Source: Microvirga lenta (GTDB taxonomy: Bacteria > Pseudomonadota > Alphaproteobacteria > Rhizobiales > Beijerinckiaceae). From it: a stretch of 64,000 bases of DNA. Below the pieces are notes generated by a model. It was not told where the DNA came from. It did not search any database and saw nothing but the letters and a program-made list of their open reading frames with translations. This document shows, in pieces, positions 1-7,895 of this stretch; within the stretch, counting starts at the first letter, position 1, and every line of letters begins with the position of its first letter. Location of the stretch: assembly GCF_020532555.1 (NCBI RefSeq), contig NZ_JAJBBR010000017.1:31987-95986 (forward strand), given 5' to 3'. The position numbers were made by a program, and so were the translations under genes.

Positions 1-486
1 ATCTGGACTTTTCAGTTCAATCGGGATGCCGACAAATCCATAAAAACCGCATCCTCAATCCGCCACACCCCGCTGCACCCCCAGATCGTGGATCTTGGCT
101 TTCTTGACTTCGTTGAACAGCGAAGGCGGGCAGTTGGTGATGGTGGCAGCCTTTGGCCGGGGTTCGAGGATCGAGGAAAGCTGGACAGTCGTATGAACAA
201 GTGGGGCGAATGGTTCGGGGCGTATCTGTCGGAGCACGTCGTGGATGCCCCAACGAAGGCTTTTCATTCCTTTAGGGCGACGTTCAAGCGGTTCGGGCAC
301 GCATCCCATGTGCCGGAGCCCGTCCTAGACAGGCTGGTGGGACACGTCATTTCCGGTGTTGGCGCTCAATATGGGAAGCGGAAGAATGATGTAGGGGGAA
401 GGGACTCTGGTATTCCGCTGCCCAGGCTCGCGGAAGAGATCGCGAAGATACGCTTCAAGGGCGTCCTCTTCGATCAGATCAGGTGA
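1..486 (+). CDS. Tyrosine recombinase/phage integrase, C-terminal part (5' end outside window)
   Basis: The reading frame is open from the first base, so the gene begins upstream of the window and only the catalytic C-terminal half is seen. Visible motifs are the second catalytic arginine in HxxR form (HSFR), a following GH dipeptide in the sequence LVGHVI, and a candidate nucleophilic tyrosine (QYG). These fit the catalytic domain of phage-type integrases, which cut and rejoin DNA at attachment sites. The first codon that could be read as a start (GTG at 88) lies inside the domain and is not the real start. The stop lies 3 bases before the vsr gene. The intact frame argues against decay of this half; whether the missing half exists cannot be seen. 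Confidence 0.8.
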   Translation: MWTFQFNRDADKSIKTASSIRHTPLHPQIVDLGFLDFVEQRRRAVGDGGSLWPGFEDRGKLDSRMNKWGEWFGAYLSEHVVDAPTKAFHSFRATFKRFGHASHVPEPVLDRLVGHVISGVGAQYGKRKNDVGGRDSGIPLPRLAEEIAKIRFKGVLFDQIR

Positions 487-489
487 CCC

Positions 490-900
490 GTGGTAGACAC
501 ACTGACCCCCGAGCGCCGCAGCGCGCAAATGGCTAGGGTCCGGTCGAAGAACAGCCGCCCTGAGATGGTGGTTCGGCGCGCGCTTCATGCCCTTGGCTAC
601 CGGTATCGTCTCCACCGCAAGGATCTGCCTGGACGCCCTGACATCGTGTTCGGACCTCGGAAGAAGGTGATCTTCGTTCATGGCTGTTTCTGGCATCGGC
701 ACACCTGCAAGCTGGGGGACCGAATGCCGAAGAGCAACCTAGCGTTTTGGACTGAAAAGCTTCAGCGGAATGCGGAGCGCGACCGGGATGTGGCCGAGAA
801 GCTTCAGGCCATAGGGTGGTCAAGCCTCGTGGTCTGGGAATGCGAAGCCCGACCAGGGCCGGCTTTGGACGCGAAGCTAAAAGATTTTCTGGATAACTGA
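490..900 (+). CDS. vsr: Very short patch repair endonuclease (Vsr)
   Basis: Nicks DNA 5' of the thymine in T:G mismatches that arise when 5-methylcytosine deaminates, so it protects sites modified by a C5-methyltransferase. The 136-residue length is typical. The sequence shows the family core GRPDIVF with the expected catalytic Asp at residue 51, and the zinc-site block VHGCFWHRHTC (Cys66, His71, Cys73) with a further Cys near 118 in VVWECE. The start is GTG at 490, just after the integrase stop. It sits upstream of a C5-methyltransferase and a restriction enzyme, the usual arrangement for Vsr. Family assignment is secure; the mismatch context it prefers is inferred from the neighbouring methylase. 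Confidence 0.95.
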   Translation: MVDTLTPERRSAQMARVRSKNSRPEMVVRRALHALGYRYRLHRKDLPGRPDIVFGPRKKVIFVHGCFWHRHTCKLGDRMPKSNLAFWTEKLQRNAERDRDVAEKLQAIGWSSLVVWECEARPGPALDAKLKDFLDN

Positions 901-969
901 GTTTTAACGCGACCTAACCCTGGATCGGTAATGAGGATCTGGCTCAATAGGCCGAGATAGGGAGAGCCG

Positions 970-2169
970 ATGAAGTCGCTTGAGTTATTCGCTGGCGCGG
1001 GAGGTCTCGCGATGGGGGTCAGCCTCGCAGGCTTCGAACACGTTGGCGTTGTCGAGTGGGACAAGTGGTGCTGCGACACCATTCGAGAAAACCAAAAGCG
1101 GGGGCACCCGCTCGTTCAAGGCTGGCCTCTCTATCCTGGCGACGTCAGGCGCTATCTTGATGATTCAGGTGTGCCGGAAGATCTCGATCTTGTCGCCGGA
1201 GGACCGCCCTGCCAGCCGTTCTCCATGGGTGGCAAGCACCGCGCGCACGATGATAGCCGCGATATGTTCCCGGCAGCCGTGGATATTATCCGCGCTACCA
1301 GGCCAAAGGCATTCATCATCGAGAATGTGAGGGGGCTCACGCGGCCAACCTTCGCGAACTACTTCTCCTACATCCAACTCCAACTGTCCTATCCTGAGAT
1401 TCAGCGAAAGAAGGATGAGCCATGGCTCGACCATCTCGCGCGTCTCGAAAAGGAGAGGACAAGCGGCGTGCTCAAGGGGCTGACCTATGATGTGGTCCCT
1501 CGTCTCGTGAATGCCGCCGACTACGGAGTTCCGCAGAAGCGCGAGCGCGTGTTTATTGTCGGCTTCCGGCATGACATTGAAGCCCGCTGGTCGTTCCCCG
1601 ATGAGACGCATTCGCGAGAGGCGCTTCTGGAGGATCAGTTCGTCAATGGCAGCTATTGGGAACGCCACGAGGTCTCCAAGCGGAAGCGTCCGGAAGCCCC
1701 GGCGGGCATTTCCGACATGATCGCCCGCGCGCGCCGACGCAATGAACCAAACGAGCGGCTGCCATGGAGGACCGTTCGTGATGCGCTGGTAGGTCTCCCC
1801 GACCCGGAGAAGGGGCCGGGCATCCATCATGATCATCGATTCATCCCAGGCGCTCGCACATATCCCGGCCACACCGGGAGCCCGCTTGATCTTCCAGCCA
1901 AATCCTTGAAGGCAGGCGTCCACGGCGTCCCTGGTGGCGAGAACATGATGGTGAAGCCTGACGGGTCCGTTCGGTATTTCACGGTTCGGGAGAGCGCGAG
2001 GCTTCAGACATTTCCTGATGCCTACATCTTCCACGGAGCTTGGGGTGAGACGATGAGGCAGCTCGGGAATGCTGTTCCAGTTGTTCTCGGCCAGCTTGTG
2101 GCTTCGTCCGTTGCAGCCGGCCTAGTATCTGCGATGACCCGCCAGAACCTCGCTGCGGGGCGCGCGTGA
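970..2169 (+). CDS. DNA (cytosine-5-)-methyltransferase of a type II R-M system
   Basis: Transfers a methyl group from S-adenosylmethionine to C5 of cytosine in a specific site and so shields host DNA from the partner endonuclease. Motif I is LELFAGAGGL at the N-terminus, motif IV is GGPPCQPFS with catalytic Cys81, motif VI is ENVRG (Glu118), motif VIII is QKRERVF, and motif X (LGNAVP) is near the C-terminus. The 399 residues are a normal length for a single-domain C5-methylase. It starts with ATG after a 69-base gap from vsr and overlaps the next gene by 4 bases (GTGA), so the two are translationally coupled. The partner resembles Eco29kI, whose methylase recognises CCGCGG; the same specificity here is an inference. 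Confidence 0.95.
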   Translation: MKSLELFAGAGGLAMGVSLAGFEHVGVVEWDKWCCDTIRENQKRGHPLVQGWPLYPGDVRRYLDDSGVPEDLDLVAGGPPCQPFSMGGKHRAHDDSRDMFPAAVDIIRATRPKAFIIENVRGLTRPTFANYFSYIQLQLSYPEIQRKKDEPWLDHLARLEKERTSGVLKGLTYDVVPRLVNAADYGVPQKRERVFIVGFRHDIEARWSFPDETHSREALLEDQFVNGSYWERHEVSKRKRPEAPAGISDMIARARRRNEPNERLPWRTVRDALVGLPDPEKGPGIHHDHRFIPGARTYPGHTGSPLDLPAKSLKAGVHGVPGGENMMVKPDGSVRYFTVRESARLQTFPDAYIFHGAWGETMRQLGNAVPVVLGQLVASSVAAGLVSAMTRQNLAAGRA

Positions 2170-2804
2170 CCGAAAAGCCCTATAATCCGCTTGACACAAA
2201 GAACCTCGGCGCGAGCGTCGCTGAGGCGCTTCTTGAGCGAACTGTGCGGCCGCTTGGCGGTCTTCCTGCGTTCAATGGGGCTGGTCTATACGCCATCTAT
2301 TATACTGGCGAGTTCCCAGCCTATCAGCGAATTGCGGAGCGTAACCGGGATGAGCAGTTTGGCTGGCCGATTTATGTCGGTAAGGCTGTGCCTCCCGGGG
2401 CTAGGAAGGCGCTTGCGAGCCCTACGACAGGACGGTGGCTTCACAAGCGCCTGGGGGAGCACGCTGAAACCATAGCGCAGGCCGAGAATCTTGAGCTGGA
2501 GGACTTTTACTGCAGATACCTCGTGGTGGAGGACATCTGGATACCGCTGGGTGAGAGTCTGCTGATCGCGGCGTTTTCTCCAATCTGGAACCGGCTTGTT
2601 GATGGATTCGGTAATCATGATCCCGGCGGTGGGCGGTACAATGGAATGCGTCCTCGGTGGCACGTCCTGCACCCGGGCATTGGCTGGGCAAATAAGTGCC
2701 AGCCTCGCCCCGAGACCTCGGAGTTGATCGCGTCTGAAATCGAGAGTTACTTGCGATTCACACCGGTTCCCTCAGCCCATCCACGCCTTTTGGCTCGAGA
2801 GTGA
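2166..2804 (+). CDS. Eco29kI-like type II restriction endonuclease (GIY-YIG fold)
   Basis: Cuts unmethylated foreign DNA at the site protected by the overlapping methylase. The protein looks like the Eco29kI family: a GIY-YIG nuclease core with GLYAIYY (residues 40-46) and PIYVGKA (68-74), the R-x3-H pair Arg95/His99 in HKRLGEH, Glu130 in LGESLL and Asn142 in SPIWN. The 212-residue length is right. The start is GTG at 2166, overlapping the methylase stop. Eco29kI itself recognises CCGCGG; target identity here is inferred from resemblance only. All expected active-site positions are present, so the enzyme is probably functional. Confidence 0.88.
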   Translation: MTEKPYNPLDTKNLGASVAEALLERTVRPLGGLPAFNGAGLYAIYYTGEFPAYQRIAERNRDEQFGWPIYVGKAVPPGARKALASPTTGRWLHKRLGEHAETIAQAENLELEDFYCRYLVVEDIWIPLGESLLIAAFSPIWNRLVDGFGNHDPGGGRYNGMRPRWHVLHPGIGWANKCQPRPETSELIASEIESYLRFTPVPSAHPRLLARE

Positions 2805-3019
2805 ATTTAACGCATCCATGGGGACATAATCGCGGTTCGTATAGCGGCGACGCAGCGTCTCCATCCGAACTGATCAGATTTCCTTTGGCCTGGACTCCGT
2901 TGCGCCATGAGCCATGGTGATGAATTGTTGGATTTATCGTTGTCTATCCTGCGCCTAAAAGGAGACGCAGGACAGCCAGCGTGTGATAGAGGCTCAAACT
3001 TCTATTCGTGGGACGCGCT

Positions 3020-4186
3020 ATGCTAATGGACTGGCTCTTTGACGGACGAACTGAATGCTACTCCGTCCAGACTACGATGCGCATCGGGGAATATCTTGAG
3101 CTCGTGAAGGAGGCCCACGCTGCGCGTGGCGGGCTGAGTGGGCAGCGCGACACATTGAAGACAACCACAGCAAAGCGAATTCGCGACCGCATGGTAGCGG
3201 ATATAAGGAGGGGTGCGGTTCTCCCGCCTGTTGTCATTGGCGCTGTCGTGGACAACGACATATTCGCGACCTATCCGCTTGAAGGCGCTACTACACCGAG
3301 GGACATTCTGCCTGAGCCTACGCTTGGGCAACTCGCAATTATCGACGGAATGCAAAGAACAGCCGCCCTTGCTGAAGCCGCAGCGACCGACACAAGCGTG
3401 CCTGCGCGCCGAATGCGGGTTGAATTTTGGATTACCCGATCTGTCAGAACCATGGTTTATCGGATGCTGGTGCTCAACACGGGCCAGGTCCCTTGGACTC
3501 TCAGTAGGCAGCTGTCGGTGGTATTCGAGCCACTACTGAGTGAAATCAAGGAGCGGGTGCCCGACGCTATTCGGGTATTTACTCCGGATCAACCCGGGCG
3601 CCGGCTCGGACCAGCTGAGTTCAGCAGTGACGCCCTCGTTGAACTATATATTTCCTTCTCCTTGCGTAAGACGAACGTTGATACGAAGGAGGCGCTGTCC
3701 GACGAATTTTCTCGTCTCGATTTCGTGGAGAATCTTTCGGACACGAACTTCCAGCAACAATTCTATTCAACGCTGGGGCTTCTTTGCCGCCTAGATAGGT
3801 CGTTCTGTCGATTTGACCCTGGAGCGCCTGGTCGTTTCTCAAAGGGAAGAAACATCTTTGATGGGCAGCCCGCCCGGATTGGATTTGTTGTCGCAATTGC
3901 TCAGTACGTCCTTGGCAGGCCAGGGATGGATCGTAGCCATGCGGAACGGGAAGAGCGCATGGCACAAGTTGAGGCTCAAGCAAGCGCGCTTGCCGACCGG
4001 CTCGATGCAATGGACCCGCACGCTGTAGGTGAATTTCTAAAACTCGACGTGCTGTCTGAGGTGCTAGACCGCCGTGTTGGTCAAGTTGGTCGATATGAAC
4101 GTGGGGTATTCTCGGATGCTTTCCAAGTTCTGCTAGATGAGAAGTTTGATCTTCCCAGCATGGAGCCTTGCTGGCGAGCAAATTGA
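3020..4186 (+). CDS. Unknown protein with DGQHR/ParB-like N-terminal domain (gene A of a two-gene module)
   Basis: Not a gene I can name. The N-terminal half has the layout of DGQHR/ParB-sulfiredoxin-fold proteins: an Arg-rich helix leading to GAVLPPVVIG, then IIDGMQRTAAL at about residues 107-117 in place of the usual DGQ(H/Q)R, then LNTGQVPWT as in DUF262 and DndB-type proteins. The C-terminal part has a charged, probably helical stretch (HAEREERMAQVEAQ). ATG at 3020 is chosen because GGGA lies six bases upstream; GTG at 3008 and ATG at 3026 are alternatives. The stop overlaps the next start (TGATG), so both proteins are probably made together. The region is poorer in GC than its neighbours, suggesting recent acquisition. 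A role in defence is inference from the neighbours. Confidence 0.7.
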   Translation: MLMDWLFDGRTECYSVQTTMRIGEYLELVKEAHAARGGLSGQRDTLKTTTAKRIRDRMVADIRRGAVLPPVVIGAVVDNDIFATYPLEGATTPRDILPEPTLGQLAIIDGMQRTAALAEAAATDTSVPARRMRVEFWITRSVRTMVYRMLVLNTGQVPWTLSRQLSVVFEPLLSEIKERVPDAIRVFTPDQPGRRLGPAEFSSDALVELYISFSLRKTNVDTKEALSDEFSRLDFVENLSDTNFQQQFYSTLGLLCRLDRSFCRFDPGAPGRFSKGRNIFDGQPARIGFVVAIAQYVLGRPGMDRSHAEREERMAQVEAQASALADRLDAMDPHAVGEFLKLDVLSEVLDRRVGQVGRYERGVFSDAFQVLLDEKFDLPSMEPCWRAN

Positions 4187-5235
4187 TGTCGCGGCTTATC
4201 AAAGGCGCTAATGCCACCATCTTCGCTCGCCTGGATCAGCATTGCTCGATACGTGGCCTGCATCTCAGGAACGCGGGGGCAGCTCGTTGGATCGCGTCGG
4301 AGCAAAAGCATAGACATCTGATGGCCGCATCAGTTGTGCGGGAGAGCTTGAGCTTCAGCCCAGGTCGTAAGCTGATGCGCTTGGACTTAGACGCAAGGAT
4401 CTTCTTGTGCTCAATAGGGTTCGACAATTTGAATCCGGTGCCTGGTTTCGATGAACTTGAGCTCGATGCTGCCTTTCTAACTGTCATCTTGGCGGAGGCT
4501 GCTCCTCGACCTAAAGCTTCAGTCGCGCAGATTCGGGATGTTGTTGAGGTAGGAGAGCAAGGCTCCGATTATCCGTATGGTGGGCATGATCCCGACCAGA
4601 TCGCAAGCCTGTTTCCAAGCATCAGAGTCTTCGAGGCTGACCCCTTATATACTCAAGAAATTTGGAATGCGTTCTTCAGAGTATGCCTAGAAGAATGCGA
4701 GATAAGTGGGTCTTGGATTGAGCCGAAGCTCATCGAGACGCTTAGGGCTGTCTGTGAGCTAGATCCGGAGAAAATCCCCTACAAGGTCCTATGTCGCTCT
4801 ATCTTTGATGGGGACCCGACAAGCTTTTTCTTGGCTCTCTATCGATGCCTTGAAGCCCTCTACGCATTCTCAAGCGCCAAAAAAGTCGCTTCGTCCCTTG
4901 GGCTAATAACCCCATGGGCGGATATAGCAGCTGTACTTGAGGATCAGCTTGGCTGGCACCCGCGCGAAGAAGGTAGCCTTGAACAACTGGTCAGGATGGC
5001 GTGGGTCGGGGATCTAAAAAATGTACTCGTAACCCTAGGTGAAGATATAGAATCCCTCGATGATGATGCAATCGCTAGTAGGGCTGCTAGAAGAATATAC
5101 TGGCTAAGAAATTCAATTGTTCACTACCGGCCTGCTCAGCATGCAGTTGACCTAGAAAGGTTCGATTGGAACACTCTTTGCGAGGCTATGGCCGGTATTA
5201 TACTGCATATATATACAGAAGTATTCTCGGATTAG
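4186..5235 (+). CDS. Unknown protein with C-terminal HEPN-like motif (gene B of a two-gene module)
   Basis: No family I can name over most of its 349 residues. Near the C-terminus it carries LRNSIVHYRP (Arg308, His313), which matches the R-x4-H signature of HEPN domains; these are often RNases in toxin-antitoxin and anti-phage systems. ATG at 4186 is preferred over an upstream TTG at 4168 because it overlaps the stop of gene A in the compact TGATG arrangement. Acidic patches and AT-rich codon use, unlike the core genes, point to horizontal origin. A rho-independent terminator follows at once, so the module ends here. HEPN assignment rests on one motif and should be tested by structure prediction. 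Confidence 0.65.
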   Translation: MSRLIKGANATIFARLDQHCSIRGLHLRNAGAARWIASEQKHRHLMAASVVRESLSFSPGRKLMRLDLDARIFLCSIGFDNLNPVPGFDELELDAAFLTVILAEAAPRPKASVAQIRDVVEVGEQGSDYPYGGHDPDQIASLFPSIRVFEADPLYTQEIWNAFFRVCLEECEISGSWIEPKLIETLRAVCELDPEKIPYKVLCRSIFDGDPTSFFLALYRCLEALYAFSSAKKVASSLGLITPWADIAAVLEDQLGWHPREEGSLEQLVRMAWVGDLKNVLVTLGEDIESLDDDAIASRAARRIYWLRNSIVHYRPAQHAVDLERFDWNTLCEAMAGIILHIYTEVFSD

Positions 5236-5236
5236 T

Positions 5237-5262
5237 AAAAGCGCCTTTACGGCGCTTTTTTA
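5237..5262 (+). terminator. Rho-independent terminator of the DGQHR/HEPN module
   Basis: A perfect 8-base stem (AAAGCGCC pairing with GGCGCTTT) around a 5-base loop is followed by further T residues. It starts just after the stop codon of gene B and separates this module from the downstream integrase. Confidence 0.9.
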
Positions 5263-5315
5263 TTGTTGCTTCTCCATGCTCACTGCAAGAAGTTTGGGTT
5301 TCGCCATTGAATAGT

Positions 5316-5422
5316 GTGGCCAGATAAGGTCACTGGATACCCTCGTGTCCGGATCAAGCCTGCCAGGAGGCTCCTGACGGTTTGCGAGCTGCATTAGAAA
5401 ACTGACTTAACAAGCGTGGCCA
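5316..5422. repeat. Short direct repeat GTGGCCA, copies 100 bp apart
   Basis: The heptamer occurs at 5316-5322 and 5416-5422 in the non-coding stretch between the terminator and the integrase start. In both copies it is followed closely by an AT-rich element with GATAA. Such spaced repeats could be arm-type binding sites for the adjacent recombinase, but the match is short and could be chance. Confidence 0.3.
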
Positions 5423-5430
5423 TATCAGAT

Positions 5431-5460
5431 AACTTCCGATAACTGTTCTTCTCGGAAGTT
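5431..5460. repeat. 9-bp inverted repeat just upstream of the integrase gene
   Basis: AACTTCCGA (5431-5439) and TCGGAAGTT (5452-5460) are perfect inverted arms around a 12-base spacer, ending 7 bases before the integrase ATG. A GATAACT direct repeat (5428 and 5438) overlaps the left arm. It could be a core recombination site, an autoregulatory operator or a leader hairpin masking the start. Confidence 0.55.
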
Positions 5461-5467
5461 TCAAAAC

Positions 5468-6448
5468 ATGAAAGCCATGGGCGTCCAGCCTCCAATTTCC
5501 AGCCCCGAGGACCATGGTGCTTGGCTGCCGGCGGAAGTTTCCGAAACCGTGCGCTCATATCAGAGGGCGGAAAAAGCTACCTCCACGATAAGGGCCTACA
5601 AATCCGATGCCCTCCTGTTCGATAGGTGGTGTCGCGCGCAGGGCCTCGGGGGCTCCATTCCATCCCTGGCTCACGTCGTTGCGGCCTTTCTCGTCCAAGA
5701 AGCGGAGCGGGGGGCAAAGGCATCGACCATAAGCCGACGCGCGGCCGCGATCCGGTATGCTCATAAACTGATGGGATCTCCTGACCCAACTGAGGGCGAG
5801 GAGGTGAGGAGCGCAATCCGTGGCATTCGACGCCGGATCGGTGCCGCCAGCCGACAGAAAGCTCCAGCAACCGCAGAGATAATCGGGGCCATGCTCTCCC
5901 ACTGTCCTCCTACTTTGGCGGGCAAGAGAGACCGAGCCGTCTTGGCGCTCGGGTTCTCGGGGGCTTTCCGGCGCTCCGAGCTCGTGGCGCTTGATGTTGA
6001 GGATTTGGTGGACGACCGTGAGGGGCTGCGTGTCGTCATCCGCAAGTCGAAGACGGATCAGGAGGGGAGGGGGCATGTGATCGCCGTTCCCCACGGGCGA
6101 CACATCAAGCCCGTGGCTTTGGTAAAGGAATGGCTGGCGGCCGCCGGGATTACCAGTGGTCCGCTGTTCCGGCCTGTCAGCCGCTCCGGCACCGTTCGGG
6201 GAGCCGTTCGTCTGACAGACAGGAGCGTTGCCAATCTGGTGAAGCACTACGCGGCGAAAGTGGGACTGGACGCATCCGACTTCGGCGCTCATAGCCTCCG
6301 GGCAGGATTTGTCACGACGGCGGCGGATCGAGATGTTGAGCTGACCCGCATCATGGATGTGACCCGACATAAAGATGTCCGGACAGTCACCGGATACGTG
6401 CGCCGAGCCAATCTCTTCAAAGGCCACGCCGGTTCCTCTTTCCTATAG
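5468..6448 (+). CDS. Site-specific tyrosine recombinase (XerC/D-type phage integrase)
   Basis: A complete 326-residue tyrosine recombinase. The N-terminal part is the SAM-like core-binding domain ([17 protein letters not shown]). The catalytic domain shows Arg I in [11 protein letters not shown], the HxxR box as HSLRAGF, the third conserved histidine in TRHKDV, and the nucleophile Tyr in VTGYVRR. It cleaves and rejoins DNA strands through a 3'-phosphotyrosine link. It probably mobilises part of the surrounding island. The ATG at 5468 directly follows the inverted repeat at 5431-5460. It has its own upstream region, separated by a terminator from the HEPN gene, and is followed 9 bases later by a small unknown gene. 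Confidence 0.92.
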   Translation: MKAMGVQPPISSPEDHGAWLPAEVSETVRSYQRAEKATSTIRAYKSDALLFDRWCRAQGLGGSIPSLAHVVAAFLVQEAERGAKASTISRRAAAIRYAHKLMGSPDPTEGEEVRSAIRGIRRRIGAASRQKAPATAEIIGAMLSHCPPTLAGKRDRAVLALGFSGAFRRSELVALDVEDLVDDREGLRVVIRKSKTDQEGRGHVIAVPHGRHIKPVALVKEWLAAAGITSGPLFRPVSRSGTVRGAVRLTDRSVANLVKHYAAKVGLDASDFGAHSLRAGFVTTAADRDVELTRIMDVTRHKDVRTVTGYVRRANLFKGHAGSSFL

Positions 6449-6457
6449 GCGCAACGT

Positions 6458-7246
6458 ATGGCTCGACGTAGGACATCTGGGCTCGACATGGGACCGCCGA
6501 GCTCGCCACCGAACATCTCCAAGATGAACACGGATGAGCGCGTCGAGGCTATGGCGCAATGGTTTCTCGCCAACTTCGAAGATCCGGCTCAGGAAACCCC
6601 CTACGAAAGCGCGGAGGGGGGGTATCAATGGGTTTGGGGTGGGCCTTACGACGCCCGTGAGGAATTGGGTAATGCCTTTGCGCCCATCGCCACAGATGAC
6701 GAGATCGAGCGGGCGGCCAGCCTAGTCGAAGAAGAAGGGATCATGGATTGGGCTCCAAGTAGTAACCGGTTCATCGAGGAGGATGACGACAGCGGCCCTT
6801 ATTATGAAAATGGGGATGAGATTTTTGCCGCGCCGAACCCAAGCGCCCCTGAGCCGGCCGAAGTCGTTCGGCGCGAATTGGATGAGCTTGAGGAGATGGT
6901 GCTCGAATGGCGCCGTGATCATCCGGGCATCGGGCATAACCGCCCTCCAGATCCAATCGAGGATAGCCTTACATTAAACGACATAGATCAAATTACGACA
7001 GGGATAGCGGAGGCGCGAAGCCAGCTCGACAACCCTTTCCCTGATCCCGACCCTCCGAAGGCTGCGGAGAGCCGGTTTCGACGGATCGCTCAGAAGATTA
7101 GGACCTACCTCGCGACTGTGGCGACCGTCACCGGCACCTTGATTATTGAGCGGTATGGCAACGTTCTTCTTGAGAAACTTGAAGCGAAGCTGACAGGTGT
7201 AGCCGACGCCATTGCGACCTGGATTTCCGCCCTTCCGCCATTCTGA
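6458..7246 (+). CDS. Hypothetical protein with GIGHNRPP motif
   Basis: Unrecognised, 262 residues. It is strongly acidic in the first half (YENGDEIF and several Glu/Asp clusters) and carries HPGIGHNRPPD near residue 152, a motif that recurs in small uncharacterised alphaproteobacterial proteins. After it comes a predicted helical region and a C-terminal hydrophobic helix (YLATVATVTGTLIIERYG) that could be a membrane anchor. An earlier Trp/Tyr-rich piece (GYQWVWGGPYDAREELG) looks like a conserved domain. The start at 6458 lacks a good ribosome site, so ATG at 6488 or 6524 is possible. It lies immediately after the integrase and may be cargo of the element. Confidence 0.7.
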   Translation: MARRRTSGLDMGPPSSPPNISKMNTDERVEAMAQWFLANFEDPAQETPYESAEGGYQWVWGGPYDAREELGNAFAPIATDDEIERAASLVEEEGIMDWAPSSNRFIEEDDDSGPYYENGDEIFAAPNPSAPEPAEVVRRELDELEEMVLEWRRDHPGIGHNRPPDPIEDSLTLNDIDQITTGIAEARSQLDNPFPDPDPPKAAESRFRRIAQKIRTYLATVATVTGTLIIERYGNVLLEKLEAKLTGVADAIATWISALPPF

Positions 7247-7322
7247 AACGCACGGCCATGCGGCGGCTATCTGCTGCTGCGGGCGGTCGCTAAATATGTT
7301 GAGACTTCAAACCATCCACATC

Positions 7323-7682
7323 ATGAAGAAATCAACGATCCTCAAGAACCGAAATCATCGAGTTGTCGCGCACATTGAGATTGATAGCCGGGGTATTCAT
7401 ACAATCACGGACCAGTACCATCGCGCCCTTGGGTACTTCGATCCACGTACTAATCGATCAAGTGACAGGCACCACCGCGTTATCGGGTATGGCTACCTGC
7501 TCGCGAAGCTTGTTCCTGCTGACCTGTCGGAGGAGGAGGCTGGCGTGATCAAACCCAAGAAGCCGCTTTCACCCGAGCAGACCATGCGGGCGGCTGAGAA
7601 GCGGACTCAGGTGCAGAAGCAAATCAGCAAGGCGCAGGTTCAGCACGCGGACAAGCTGCGCGATCTACGGGACAAGCTCTGA
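7323..7682 (+). CDS. Small basic hypothetical protein with His/Arg-Gly-Tyr repeats
   Basis: Unrecognised, 119 residues from ATG 7323 (ATG 7296 in the same frame is an alternative). The N-terminal half contains repeated short units (NHRVVAHIEI, YHRALGYFDP, HHRVIGYGYL), which resemble the repeats of small four-strand proteins of unknown function in Proteobacteria. The C-terminal half is a basic, probably coiled-coil helix (KRTQVQKQISKAQVQHADKL). It follows the GIGHNRPP gene in the same direction and ends just before the repeat-rich spacer at 7683-7895. Confidence 0.6.
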   Translation: MKKSTILKNRNHRVVAHIEIDSRGIHTITDQYHRALGYFDPRTNRSSDRHHRVIGYGYLLAKLVPADLSEEEAGVIKPKKPLSPEQTMRAAEKRTQVQKQISKAQVQHADKLRDLRDKL

Positions 7683-7815
7683 GGCGGCGCGGGGCCTACG
7701 TTTGCGTTTCTTCCGTCATTGACACCACGGGAGTCGGGATAGCCGGGTAGTCATGAGGGCGACAGCCCCAGGTAGTGGACACGGAGTCATGAGGCGAAGC
7801 CGAGCGAGGGGCAAC

Positions 7816-7866
7816 CTCATAGTCTACTTAGTTCCATTAGTCTCTGTAGACTATGTAGACTATGAG
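7816..7866. repeat. 12-bp inverted repeat with an additional overlapping tandem copy
   Basis: CTCATAGTCTAC (7816-7827) is exactly inverted as GTAGACTATGAG (7855-7866). A further overlapping copy GTAGACTATG sits at 7846-7855, so the right side is a tandem pair. There is no T-run, so it is not a standard terminator. It lies between convergent genes. A longer imperfect inversion (GCGAAGC upstream, GCTTCGC downstream) and a direct repeat AGTCATGAGG (7749 and 7785) surround it. It could be a recombination or resolution site, or a binding site array. Confidence 0.6.
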
Positions 7867-7895
7867 TTTACGCTTCGCTTGAGATGCAACCCCGG

